DNA of 64,000 nt, taken from the NCBI GenBank assembly GCA_003576705.1, contig QOZS01000025.1, positions 1-64,000 on the forward strand. The letters are read 5' to 3'. This stretch comes from Desertibaculum subflavum. Lineage in GTDB: Bacteria; Pseudomonadota; Alphaproteobacteria; Ferrovibrionales; Ferrovibrionaceae. The position numbers and the translations under genes were made by a program. Below the pieces are notes generated by a model. It did no database searches. It saw only the letters and a list, made by a program, of their open reading frames with translations, and was not told the DNA's origin. Shown here one piece after another: positions 51,687 to 60,328 of the stretch (within the stretch, counting starts at the first letter, position 1; each line of letters opens with the position of its first letter).

Positions 51687-52598
51687 ATGAGCGTCTCGAA
51701 ACTATTGCCGGCCTCCATTGCTGCTGCGCTGCTGACCGCGGGCGGCCCTGCCGCCGCTCAGGATCTGCTTGGGGCCTTCGACCTGAAAGGCTCGTTCGGC
51801 GCGACCGGCGGCCACAAGCGCTACGTGCCGGGCATCGCCAACCCGCTGTTCAATGAGACGCCGTATATCACGACGGAACTCCGCGCGATCTACCTGCACC
51901 AGGACATCCCGAACGGCTTCTTGACCGGCGGCGGCAATATCGACCTCGGCGCCGCCGAGATCCGCATCGCCATCACCGACCGGCTCGGCTTCATCGCCTC
52001 CAAGGACGGCTATGCCGACCTGGATTTCAAGCACACGCTGCCGGACGAGAGCGGCTTCGCCAACATCTCCGCCGGTTTGAAATATGCGATCGTCTCCGAT
52101 CCGAAGACCGACACGATCCTGACCGTCGGCGCCGAGTACGAGCCGCCGAGCGGCAACCTCAAGACCGGCGGGATCAGCCTGCAAGGCAAGGGTGACGGCT
52201 TCGTCGACCTGTTCCTGACCGGCGCCACCGCCTTCGGCAGGCTCGGCCTGCAGGGCAGCATCGGGACCAATCTCGCCCTCGACGCCGGTCACGACAGCTC
52301 GATGCTGCACTACTCCGCCAGCATGAACTACGAGGCGCTGCCGAACTTCTTCCCGATGATCGAGCTGAACGGTTTCACCACCATCGACAAGGGCCGCCGC
52401 ACGGCCGGCAATTTCGAAGGCACCGACCTGGTCAATTTCGGCGCCACCGATTCCGGCACCGTGGTGACGGCGGCGATCGGCGCCCGCTACCGCTTCAACG
52501 AGCACATCCTGCTCGGCCTCGGCTACGAGGTTCCGGTCACCGACCGGGAAGACCTGCTGAACTGGCGGCTCTATGCCGACCTGGTGATCCGGTACTGA
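51687..52598 (+). CDS. Outer-membrane beta-barrel protein
   Basis: 303 residues: Sec signal peptide (LLPASIAAALLTAGGPAAA), then alternating aromatic and small residues typical of beta strands (for example FVDLFLTGATAFGRLGLQG, MLHYSASMNYEAL, LGLGYEVPVTDRE) and a final strand LYADLVIRY ending in Tyr, the usual barrel-assembly signal with Phe/Tyr at the end. Possibly a MetA-like aromatic-compound or other outer-membrane channel. Ribosome site weak. Confidence 0.7.
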   Translation: MSVSKLLPASIAAALLTAGGPAAAQDLLGAFDLKGSFGATGGHKRYVPGIANPLFNETPYITTELRAIYLHQDIPNGFLTGGGNIDLGAAEIRIAITDRLGFIASKDGYADLDFKHTLPDESGFANISAGLKYAIVSDPKTDTILTVGAEYEPPSGNLKTGGISLQGKGDGFVDLFLTGATAFGRLGLQGSIGTNLALDAGHDSSMLHYSASMNYEALPNFFPMIELNGFTTIDKGRRTAGNFEGTDLVNFGATDSGTVVTAAIGARYRFNEHILLGLGYEVPVTDREDLLNWRLYADLVIRY

Positions 52599-52619
52599 GA
52601 TTGCTGGTAGGCTGGCGGC

Positions 52620-52844
52620 ATGGACCACCAGCTTGATACCAAGGGCCTGACCTGCCCACTGCCGCTGTTCCGCACCAAGAAAGTGCTGTCGGGGCTTCTG
52701 CCCGGCGACGTGCTGGAGGTCGAGGCAAGCGATCCGCAGGCGCCGATCGAGATCCGCAACCTCTGCATCATGGACGGCCACGAGCTGCTGTCGGACGAGA
52801 CCATCGAGGGCGGCTTCCGCCTGCGCATCCGCCGCGGCAGATGA
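52620..52844 (+). CDS. tusA: TusA-family sulfur carrier protein
   Basis: 74 residues with the CPxP motif GLTCPLPLFRTKKVLSGL, then DVLEVEASDPQAPIEIRN and FRLRIRRGR. TusA-type proteins relay persulfide sulfur from cysteine desulfurase to tRNA modification or other sulfur use. The active-site Cys is in the first CPLP. Its stop overlaps the next gene's start (ATGA). Confidence 0.88.
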   Translation: MDHQLDTKGLTCPLPLFRTKKVLSGLLPGDVLEVEASDPQAPIEIRNLCIMDGHELLSDETIEGGFRLRIRRGR

Positions 52845-53725
52845 GAGGCGCGATCGCCGGCCTGCTCCTGCTGCTGGCCGGCGGGCCCGTCGCGACGGGA
52901 GCGGAACGCATCCCGTTCATCGATGCCCATGTGCACCTGAACAATCCCGAACAGCAACGCGCCTTGATGGCCGAGTACGGCATCAAGCGCGCCGTGGTGT
53001 TCTGGGGACGCAGCAGCAGCAACGACTCGATCCTGGCCGCGGCCGCCGCGCATCCGGACCTGTTCATTCCCTTCGTTTCGATCTCGCCGGAGCGGCAGGC
53101 CTATCGCGCGCTGTGGACGCGCGACACGGCCGACACGGCGCCGCCGCGCCTGGACGAGCTGGAGGCACAGCTCGCGACGGGCAAGTTCCGCGGCATCGGC
53201 GAGATCTCGGTCGTGCACTTCCCGGGCGCCGGCTTTCCCGAGGCCGATTTCGATCCGCTCTCGCCGGTGATGCAGCGGATCATGGTTCTGGCGAAACAGT
53301 ACGATCTGCCGGTGCTGATCCATTGCGAGATCACGCGGCTGCGCGAATTCTCCGAGTTGCTGGAGCACCATCCGGAGGTGCAGGTGATCTGGGCGCATGG
53401 CGGCTATTCGCCGCTATTCCTGGCCGAGCGCATGCTGCGCCGGCATCCGAACCTGCACTACGAGCTGAGCGCACGTACCTGGCCGCAGCATCCGCGCTCG
53501 CCGGACTACACCATCCTGCGCAACGGCGCCGAGGTCTGGCCGGAATGGCTCAAGCTGATCGAGGCGATGCCGACCCGGTTCCTGGTCGGCACCGACGCCA
53601 CGCAGAGAAATCAGGCCCTCGACCGCGGCAAGATCGAAAGCGTGCAGAACTTCCTCGCCCAGCTGAGCCCGGCCGCGCGCAAGGCGGTGGCGGAAGACAA
53701 TCTGCTGCGGCTGCTGAAGCTCTGA
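52841..53725 (+). CDS. Exported amidohydrolase-family protein (Amidohydro_2)
   Basis: 294 residues with signal peptide (RGAIAGLLLLLAGGPVATG) then FIDAHVHLNNPEQQRAL (HVH metal motif), AKQYDLPVLIHCEITRLRE, VIWAHGGYSPLF and FLVGTDATQRNQ. TIM-barrel hydrolase/decarboxylase superfamily, probably periplasmic. Substrate unknown. Translationally coupled to the tusA gene, which is odd for an exported enzyme. Confidence 0.8.
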   Translation: MRGAIAGLLLLLAGGPVATGAERIPFIDAHVHLNNPEQQRALMAEYGIKRAVVFWGRSSSNDSILAAAAAHPDLFIPFVSISPERQAYRALWTRDTADTAPPRLDELEAQLATGKFRGIGEISVVHFPGAGFPEADFDPLSPVMQRIMVLAKQYDLPVLIHCEITRLREFSELLEHHPEVQVIWAHGGYSPLFLAERMLRRHPNLHYELSARTWPQHPRSPDYTILRNGAEVWPEWLKLIEAMPTRFLVGTDATQRNQALDRGKIESVQNFLAQLSPAARKAVAEDNLLRLLKL

Positions 53726-53731
53726 CCGGGC

Positions 53732-54526
53732 CTACTCGCCGCGCAGGAAGGGCAGCACCACGGCGTTGTAGGCCACCGGCTCGGCCCGCGGCACCAGATG
53801 GCCGCCGCGCGGCAGGATCTCGTACTGGGCCTCGCGCAGATGCGCCTTCAGGTCGTCGGAGAGATAGCGCGGTGTCACCGTGTCGTCCTCCGCCACCACG
53901 ATCAGGCTCGGCGCCCGGATCGACTTGAGATGGGGCGTGCCGTCGAAGGCGCAGATGGCGTCGATCCGACTGGCGGTGATTTCCGGCGCCGAGGCCGCGG
54001 CGAGGCCCGCCTGGCGCTCGCGTTCCAGTTGGTCGGCGTGGTCGCGGATATAGGCGGGAGGGTACAGCGCGAGCGCCGCGGCTTCCGCATAGGCCTCGAC
54101 GCCGCTGTCCAGCAGCGACCGCTTGCGCACCTTGAACTGCAGCTTGAAGAAGGGGTCGGCGACGCGCCAGGTGGCGCTCAGCACCAGCCGCCCGATACGG
54201 TCGGGATGCTTGCCCGCGATGATCTGGCCCATCGCGCCGCCGGTCGAATGGCCGACGTAATGCGCCTGCTTGATGCCGAGGGCATCCATCAGCTTCAGTG
54301 CATCCGCCGCCATCTGGTCGACAGAATAGGTGATGCGGCTATGCGTGCTCTGGCCGCAGCCGCGATGGTCGTGGGTGATGACGGTGAAGTGGGGCGCAAA
54401 GGCCTCGATCTGCGGCCGCCAGCCGGCGACGCCGACACCAGAAAGCCCCGGCACCAGCATCAGCGCCGGGCCCGATCCCACCTTCTCGTAATAGATCTCG
54501 CCGTCGCCGATATCGGCCTTGGGCAT
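53732..54526 (-). CDS. Alpha/beta hydrolase linked to the uracil-catabolism genes
   Basis: 264 residues: PALMLVPGLSGVGVAGW oxyanion region, DHRGCGQSTHS, nucleophile elbow GHSTGG (Ser94), LIVVAEDDTVTP and GGHLVPRAEP with the catalytic His. It resembles RutD-like hydrolases. It is the last gene of a minus-strand set with uracil phosphoribosyltransferase and URC genes, so it may hydrolyse an intermediate of uracil breakdown (inference). The ATG at 54526 has a GGGAGAGGG site. Confidence 0.75.
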   Translation of the reverse strand: MPKADIGDGEIYYEKVGSGPALMLVPGLSGVGVAGWRPQIEAFAPHFTVITHDHRGCGQSTHSRITYSVDQMAADALKLMDALGIKQAHYVGHSTGGAMGQIIAGKHPDRIGRLVLSATWRVADPFFKLQFKVRKRSLLDSGVEAYAEAAALALYPPAYIRDHADQLERERQAGLAAASAPEITASRIDAICAFDGTPHLKSIRAPSLIVVAEDDTVTPRYLSDDLKAHLREAQYEILPRGGHLVPRAEPVAYNAVVLPFLRGE

Positions 54527-54548
54527 GTCCCTCTCCCCGGTTCGTTGT

Positions 54549-55181
54549 TTACTTGGTGCCGAAGATACGATCCCCCGCATCGCCGAGGCCCGGCATGATG
54601 TAGCCGTGGTCGTTCAGATGGCTGTCGATCGAGCAGGTGAAGATCGGCACGTCGGGATGCCCTTCGCCGAGCGTCTTGATGCCTTCCGGCGCCGCCAGCA
54701 CGCATACGTACTTGATCGAGGTGGCGCCGGCATCCTTCACCCGCGACACCGCGGCGACCGATGAGTGCCCGGTCGCCAGCATGGGGTCGAGCACGATCAC
54801 CTCGCGCTCGCTCACATCCTCGGGCAGCTTGCTGTAGTACTCCACGGCGGCGAGCGTCTCCGGATCGCGGTAGAGGCCGATATGGCCGACCCGCGCCGTC
54901 GGCAGCACTTCCAGCATGCCGTCGAGCAGGCCGTTGCCGGCGCGCAACACCGAGACGAAGCAGACGCGCCGGCCAGCCAGCGACGGCGCCATCATCCGCG
55001 TCAGCGGCGTCTGGATCTCCACCATCTCGATCGGCAGGTCGCGCAACACTTCATAGGCGATCAGCATGGCGAGCTCGCGCAGATAGCGGCGGAAGTCCCA
55101 GTCCGGCGTCTCGCGCCGGCGCAGGTTGGTGAGCTTGTGCTGCACCAGCGGGTGATCGATCACGGTGACGCGCGCGCTCAT
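54549..55181 (-). CDS. upp: Uracil phosphoribosyltransferase
   Basis: 210 residues. Seen: [15 protein letters not shown] at the start, PRPP loop [18 protein letters not shown] and [16 protein letters not shown]; the C-terminal [10 protein letters not shown] is typical of UPRTases. Makes UMP from uracil and PRPP. Encoded with URC1 and URC4, it probably serves as the first step (URC6-like) of the URC uracil degradation pathway as well as salvage. Spacing to the neighbours is short (22 and 24 bases). Confidence 0.93.
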   Translation of the reverse strand: MSARVTVIDHPLVQHKLTNLRRRETPDWDFRRYLRELAMLIAYEVLRDLPIEMVEIQTPLTRMMAPSLAGRRVCFVSVLRAGNGLLDGMLEVLPTARVGHIGLYRDPETLAAVEYYSKLPEDVSEREVIVLDPMLATGHSSVAAVSRVKDAGATSIKYVCVLAAPEGIKTLGEGHPDVPIFTCSIDSHLNDHGYIMPGLGDAGDRIFGTK

Positions 55182-55205
55182 TCGCCAACTCCCCCGGGGA
55201 CGCGG

Positions 55206-56483
55206 TTAGAAGATCGTGCCGTCGGAAATCACCTCGATTGGCGGGCCGCCGGCGGGCCGGCGGTCGCGGGCGATCTGGCGCCCGGCCGCCCAGGTGCCGC
55301 CTTCCAGCACCTTGGCGAGCGGCATCTGCACGGCGTTCCGGCCGAGCGTTCGGCGCACGGCATCCGCGACGCGGTCGAGCAGGCAGACCGTGAGCGCCCG
55401 CCACTCGACGACCACTTCCGAGGTCGCGGCCTGCGGCTGGCCCAACACCGCGGCATGTTTCGGCACCAGCACGCCGAGATCGATGAACAGGCCGCCATTG
55501 CGGTATTCCGGCAGGCCGGTCAACTGATCGAGCCCGTCGATGGTGAGGCCGAGCGCTTCGAGCGGCTCGAGCAGCGAATAGGTCATCCACTGCGACAGCT
55601 TGTGGAACGGCACCAGGCCGGCGGTCGCGTCGGTCGCCGTCGCTGCCGGATGGCGGCCGACATCGCCGAGCGAGATGCCGCGCAGCGCGACGCGGCGCGG
55701 CCAGACCGGCCCCAGCATCTGCATCACCATCCAGAACAGGGTGGCGGCGGCGATGCGGCCTTCGCGGGAGGCGGCCAGCGCGGCGTCGGCAAGACGGCCG
55801 GGCCGCGGCTCCAGCACGCCGAAGAGGGTCGGGTTGGCGATCAGCGAGGCGCCCAGGCGGCGTAGCAGATCGACCCGGTCCTCCAGGCCGACCAGCGGGT
55901 TGCTGTCCGATACCTGGAACGCGCTGCCGACATCGGCGGTGGCGAGCTGCGACAAGGTCGCCGCGTCGCTGCGATAGGGGTCGTCCTCCTGGTCGGAGAG
56001 CGTGCCGCGCCGGAACAGCTCCAGGCTCGCCAGCGCGAGGCCTTCGGAGCGCGCATAGACCTTGCCGGTCGCCGCGGCGGAGCCCGGCGCGAGACCCGGC
56101 TCGCGCCACTTCCAGTCCGCGCCCGCACCCGCGTCCAGCAGCACGCTCGGCACCACCAGATCGATCGCCATGCGCGCCAGGTCGATCGGCAGCATTCCCT
56201 TGCGGGTGGCCGCCAGCGCCTTCCAGCGGTCGACGCTGCCGGCGGTGAAATGCCGCCAGCGGCTGTGATAGGGGATGTCGAAATCGGGATGGTTGCCGCG
56301 GATGGTGGCGATGACGTAGTCGGCCACCATCGGCAGCCGCTTGAGGTCGAGCGCGAAATGCGGCGTGCGGCCCGCCTCGGCTGCGGCGAAGACCTGGCCG
56401 CAGCGCTCGCGGATCGCCTTCGGCGACCTCAGATAGGCGACGGCGGCCGGGCTTGCCTGAGCGACGGCGGGCTGCGCGTTCAT
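55206..56483 (-). CDS. urc4: DUF1688 protein, URC4-like uracil-catabolism enzyme
   Basis: 425 residues with the DUF1688 pattern: AVAYLRSPKAIRERCGQVFAA, FALDLKRLPMVADYVIATIR, DIPYHSRWRHFTAG and SRWRHF. In Lachancea kluyveri URC4 is required to use uracil as nitrogen source, and DUF1688 genes cluster with URC1-type genes in bacteria (established knowledge). The reaction is not settled. Begins eight bases after the URC1 stop (TGATGCCGCG region), so translation is linked. Confidence 0.88.
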   Translation of the reverse strand: MNAQPAVAQASPAAVAYLRSPKAIRERCGQVFAAAEAGRTPHFALDLKRLPMVADYVIATIRGNHPDFDIPYHSRWRHFTAGSVDRWKALAATRKGMLPIDLARMAIDLVVPSVLLDAGAGADWKWREPGLAPGSAAATGKVYARSEGLALASLELFRRGTLSDQEDDPYRSDAATLSQLATADVGSAFQVSDSNPLVGLEDRVDLLRRLGASLIANPTLFGVLEPRPGRLADAALAASREGRIAAATLFWMVMQMLGPVWPRRVALRGISLGDVGRHPAATATDATAGLVPFHKLSQWMTYSLLEPLEALGLTIDGLDQLTGLPEYRNGGLFIDLGVLVPKHAAVLGQPQAATSEVVVEWRALTVCLLDRVADAVRRTLGRNAVQMPLAKVLEGGTWAAGRQIARDRRPAGGPPIEVISDGTIF

Positions 56484-56490
56484 CGCGGCA

Positions 56491-57744
56491 TCATTCCGAC
56501 AGCGCGCGCCCCTTCGCGACGGTGAGCTCGCTATCGGCTGGGCGGACGCCCTTGTTGAAATAGCCGGCGGCCACTTTGGCATCCATCTCGACCCGGGCAT
56601 CGGCCGGAATCAGCTCGTCCGGAATCGGAACCCGATCGACGATCTCGATACCGGAACCGACCAGCGCGTCGTGCTTCATGTCGCTCATCGAGGCCATGCG
56701 GTCGATGCGGGCGATGCCCAGCCAGTGCAGCACGTCTGGCATCAGCTCCTGGAACCGCATGTCCTGCACGCCGGCGACGCATTCGGTGCGGCGGAAATAC
56801 TGGTCGGCGCGGTCGCCGCCCTCCTGACGCTTGCGCGCGTTGTAGACCAGGAACTTGGTCACCTCGCCAAGCGCGCGGCCTTCCTTGCGGTTATAGACCA
56901 CGACGCCGACGCCGCCGGCCTGCGCCGTCTCGATGCAGAGCTCGATGCCGTGCGCGAGATAGGGCCGGCAGGTGCAGATGTCGGAGCCGAACACGTCGGA
57001 GCCGTTGCACTCGTCGTGCACCCGGCAGGCGAGGGGATAGCGCCGGTCGCCGAGCTTCGTCGGCTCGCCGAAGATGTAGACCGTGGCACCGCCGATCGGC
57101 GGCAGGAACACCTTGAGGTCGGGCCGGGTCACCAGCTCTGGGAACATGCGGCCCGTGTGCTCGAACAGATTGCGCCTGAGCGCCGCTTCGTCGATGGCGA
57201 AGCGCCTGGCGATGCCGGGCAGCCACCAGACCGGCTCGATCGCGACCTTGGTGACGCGGGCGTCGCCGGCGGGGGACAGGATCAGGTTGTCGGAGCGCAG
57301 CCGGCCGGCCGCCATCGCATCGCGCAGTTCCGGCATGTTGATATGCGCCCGCGTCACCGCGACGGTCGGGCGGATGTCATAGCCCTTGGCGATCAGCCCG
57401 GCGAAGACCTCGGTCGTCATATGGCCCCAGGGGTCCATCGAGACGATCTTCATCGGATCCGACCATTGCGGGTGCGGCCCGATCAGGTCGGCCGGCGCCG
57501 TGTTGGTCAGGTCGGGCACGTGGTCGGATTTCAGTCGGCCGGCCGCCACGGCGAGCGCACGGTAGAGGGCGTAGGAGCCGGAATGCGCGCCGATGACGTT
57601 GCGATGTTCGGTGGTCGAGCCGATCACCGGCCCGCGCAGCAGCGGATCCGGCGCGCCCCAGTTGATCGCCAGCGGCTTGCGGCCGGACGTGGGGTGGGAG
57701 GTCAGAACGATGTGCTTGTCGGCGTTCGGCTTCCGGTCGGCCAT
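56491..57744 (-). CDS. urc1: URC1-like GTP cyclohydrolase II homologue
   Basis: 417 residues. Residues about 200-380 resemble RibA GTP cyclohydrolase II with the zinc-binding set C246, C257, C259 in HDECNGSDVFGSDICTC. An N-terminal extension of about 200 residues (NWGAPDPLLRGPVIGSTT) marks the URC1 subfamily rather than riboflavin synthesis. URC1 acts in the degradation of uracil nucleotides. ATG at 57744 is preferred over a GTG three codons earlier. First gene of the URC operon. Confidence 0.87.
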   Translation of the reverse strand: MADRKPNADKHIVLTSHPTSGRKPLAINWGAPDPLLRGPVIGSTTEHRNVIGAHSGSYALYRALAVAAGRLKSDHVPDLTNTAPADLIGPHPQWSDPMKIVSMDPWGHMTTEVFAGLIAKGYDIRPTVAVTRAHINMPELRDAMAAGRLRSDNLILSPAGDARVTKVAIEPVWWLPGIARRFAIDEAALRRNLFEHTGRMFPELVTRPDLKVFLPPIGGATVYIFGEPTKLGDRRYPLACRVHDECNGSDVFGSDICTCRPYLAHGIELCIETAQAGGVGVVVYNRKEGRALGEVTKFLVYNARKRQEGGDRADQYFRRTECVAGVQDMRFQELMPDVLHWLGIARIDRMASMSDMKHDALVGSGIEIVDRVPIPDELIPADARVEMDAKVAAGYFNKGVRPADSELTVAKGRALSE

Positions 57745-57795
57745 ATGCGGCACTCATGCCCTGCAAAGGGCGGGTTATGCAGCGGAAGCCCTTAC

Positions 57796-57823
57796 TGAAT
57801 AGCAACCATATCGAATCTGTCAA
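57796..57823 (-). promoter_or_regulatory. Predicted promoter of the URC operon
   Basis: On the minus strand TTGACA (57818-57823, perfect -35) and TATTCA (57796-57801) are 16 bases apart, 52 bases before the urc1 ATG. This suggests urc1-urc4-upp-hydrolase can be transcribed apart from the upstream fhs gene. Confidence 0.5.
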
Positions 57824-57853
57824 TCGCCATGCTGCACCTGCGAAAAACGGGGT

Positions 57854-59488
57854 TCACACGCCGATAATTTCCCCATCCGGCGCCAGGGCGATGCGCTCCG
57901 CCGCCGGCACCCGCGGCAGGCCCGGCATGGTCATGATCTCGCCGCAGATCGCCACCACGAAGCCGGCTCCGGCGGCAAGCCTGACCTCGCGCACATGCAG
58001 CGTATGGCCGGTCGGCGCGCCCTTCAGCGCCGGGTCGTTGCTGAAGCTGAACTGCGTCTTCGCCATGCAGACCGGCAGCTCGCCATGGCCCGCCTGCTGC
58101 AGGGCGGCGAGCCGGCGGGCCGCCGGCTCGTCGAAGGTGACGGCGCCAGCGCGGTAGATCTCGCGCGCCACCGTCTCGATCTTGTCCTTGAGCGGCATCT
58201 GGTCGGGATAAAGCAGGCGGAGCGGCGCGCGCGGACCTTCGGCCAGCGCCACCACGGCGCGGGCGAGGTCGGCGGCGCCCGCGGCGCCGTCGGTGAAATG
58301 GGTGGCGGGAATGGCCTCGACACCGGCCTCGCGGGCGACGGCGGCCACGGCGGCGATCTCGTCCGCCGTATCGGCAGGAAACCGGTTGACCGCCACCGCC
58401 ACGGCCAGCCCGAACTTGCGCAGGTTTTCGATATGGCGGGCGAGGTTGGCGCCGCCGCGCCGCACCGCTTCCGGGTCCGGCCGGGTCAGGTCGCCGGCGG
58501 CGACACCGCCATGCAGCTTCAGCGCGCGGGCGCTGACCACGACCACGGCGGCGGCCGGCTCGATCCCGGCGCGGCGGCATTTGATGTCGAGGAACTTCTC
58601 GGCCCCGAGATCGGCGCCGAAGCCGGATTCCGTGACCACGTAATCCGCCAGCGCCTGGCCCAGCCGCGTCGCGATCACCGAGTTGCAGCCATGCGCGATG
58701 TTGGCGAAGGGCCCGCCATGCACCAAAGCGGGGGAGCCCTCGCGGCTCCGTACCAGATTGGGCGCCAGCGCGTCGCGCAGCAGCGCCAGCATGGCGCCCT
58801 CCGCCTTCAGGTCGCGCGCGGTGACGGGGTGTCGATCCGCCGTGTCGGCCACCACGACGCGGGCCAGCATGTCGGCAAGATCCCGTCGGCCCTTGGCAAG
58901 GCAGAGGATCGCCATCACCTCGGATGCGACCAGGATGTCGAAGCCGCCCTCGCGCGGCACGCCGTGGGCCGGCCCGCCAAGGCCGAGCACGATATCGCGC
59001 AGCGCGCGGTCGTTCATGTCGATCACGCGCCGCCAATGCACGCGGCGCGGATCGATCTTCAGCGCATTGCCCCAGTGCAGGTGGTTGTCGAGCAGGGCGG
59101 CAAGCAGGTTGTGCGCCGCGCCGACGGCGTGGAAATCGCCGGTGAAGTGCAGGTTGATGTCGGCCGCCGGCACCAGTGCGGCCCGGCCGCCGCCGGTGGC
59201 GCCGCCCTTCATGCCGAAGACCGGGCCCATGGACGGCTGCCGCAGGCAGATCACCGCCCGCTTGCCGATATGGTTCAGCGCATCGCCGAGCCCGATCGTG
59301 GTGACCGTCTTGCCTTCGCCCGCCGCGGTCGGGTTGATGCTGGTGACCAGGATGATCTTGCCGCGCGGCCTGGTCGCGGCAGCTTCCGCGAAATCCAGAT
59401 CGATTTTCGCCTTGTCGCGGCCATAAGCCAGGACGTGCTCGGCCGGGATGTCGAGACCGGCCGCGACGGCCGCAATGCTGGAAGCCAT
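57854..59488 (-). CDS. fhs: Formate-tetrahydrofolate ligase
   Basis: 544 residues. P-loop [49 protein letters not shown] and [11 protein letters not shown], plus [19 protein letters not shown] and [16 protein letters not shown]-dependent enzyme making 10-formyl-THF from formate. Its stop lies 110 bases before urc1 on the same strand. Formate released by cyclohydrolase-type chemistry could be captured here, but that is a guess. The ATG at 59488 gives the usual N-terminus; slightly shorter than typical 555-557 residues. Confidence 0.92.
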   Translation of the reverse strand: MASSIAAVAAGLDIPAEHVLAYGRDKAKIDLDFAEAAATRPRGKIILVTSINPTAAGEGKTVTTIGLGDALNHIGKRAVICLRQPSMGPVFGMKGGATGGGRAALVPAADINLHFTGDFHAVGAAHNLLAALLDNHLHWGNALKIDPRRVHWRRVIDMNDRALRDIVLGLGGPAHGVPREGGFDILVASEVMAILCLAKGRRDLADMLARVVVADTADRHPVTARDLKAEGAMLALLRDALAPNLVRSREGSPALVHGGPFANIAHGCNSVIATRLGQALADYVVTESGFGADLGAEKFLDIKCRRAGIEPAAAVVVVSARALKLHGGVAAGDLTRPDPEAVRRGGANLARHIENLRKFGLAVAVAVNRFPADTADEIAAVAAVAREAGVEAIPATHFTDGAAGAADLARAVVALAEGPRAPLRLLYPDQMPLKDKIETVAREIYRAGAVTFDEPAARRLAALQQAGHGELPVCMAKTQFSFSNDPALKGAPTGHTLHVREVRLAAGAGFVVAICGEIMTMPGLPRVPAAERIALAPDGEIIGV

Positions 59489-59824
59489 GTGGCGTGTGTC
59501 CGCGATTGCCGGGAAAGATCGACGAGCGCCATCATGCCAATGATTCGCCATGTCGGCGACGCGGGGAATCCCGCTGCCCAAGCGACGATATACCTCTCGA
59601 TCGCCCTGAAGCGCAGGCGGTATTCCCGTTAAAGTAGCAGCCTTGGCCGCTCGACCTGGCCGCTCGCCGGCTGTGACAACCTTGGGAAGGCCCCTGCCCA
59701 AGGCTTCGCACCCATGGCAGTGCCACGGTAGGTTCCAGGATTGGGTCCCGGGGGAGGGCTTCCGATAACCTTCTGTTAACCATCTCGGCCGTAGATGCGA
59801 TTCGGGATGGCAAGATGAGGAGCT
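59489..59824. other. Divergent intergenic region between fhs and a receiver protein
   Basis: 336 bases without a convincing gene. GTTAACCAT at 59775-59783 resembles a CtrA half-site (TTAACCAT) but no spaced second half is clear. No riboswitch pattern was recognised. Confidence 0.5.
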
Positions 59825-60217
59825 ATGGCCGGGGCCGACGCGCATCGCATCCTCGTCGTCGACGACGAGCCCGATATCGGACGGCTGATCGGGCTGGTCG
59901 CGACCAGCATCGGCTATGCGGTGCGCCTGGAGAATGACGGGCATCGCTTCGCCGACGCCTACCACGAATTCGCCCCGCACGTGATCATGCTGGACCTCAC
60001 CATGCCGGGCGTGGACGGCATCGAATGCCTGCGTTTCCTCGCCGCGGCGCGGGCCGAGACCGACATCCTGCTGATGAGCGGCTTCGACGAGCGCATGCTG
60101 GAAGCAGCCCGGCGGCTGGCCAGCGCCCAGGGCCTCAAGGTGGCCGGCATCGTTCCCAAGCCGATCGACATGGCCTCGCTCGAGCGCAAGCTGGACCAGC
60201 TGAGAGCCGCATCCTGA
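59825..60217 (+). CDS. Stand-alone response-regulator receiver protein
   Basis: 130 residues: acidic pair VVDDEPD (Asp13/Asp14 region), phosphoacceptor Asp57 in [12 protein letters not shown], Ser85 in LLMSGF and Lys112 in VPKPID. All phosphorylation residues are present and there is no output domain, so it probably works by protein contact, as CheY-like or phosphorelay proteins do. No sensor kinase is adjacent. GAGGAG lies before the ATG. Confidence 0.9.
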   Translation: MAGADAHRILVVDDEPDIGRLIGLVATSIGYAVRLENDGHRFADAYHEFAPHVIMLDLTMPGVDGIECLRFLAAARAETDILLMSGFDERMLEAARRLASAQGLKVAGIVPKPIDMASLERKLDQLRAAS

Positions 60218-60328
60218 TTACCGCTCGATCTTGTAAGCAGGCATCAGCCGGCTGATACCCGCCCCGCGCAGGCAGCGCCGCTCCGCGATCCCGGCTAGAT
60301 TTGCCCGGCACCAAGGGAGAGGGCGCCG

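Noticed and set aside
56491..57744. Riboflavin synthesis (ribA)
   Set aside because: The long N-terminal extension and linkage to DUF1688 and upp fit URC1 better; no other rib gene is adjacent.
59775..59783. CtrA binding site
   Set aside because: Only one half-site is seen; a second properly spaced half is missing.
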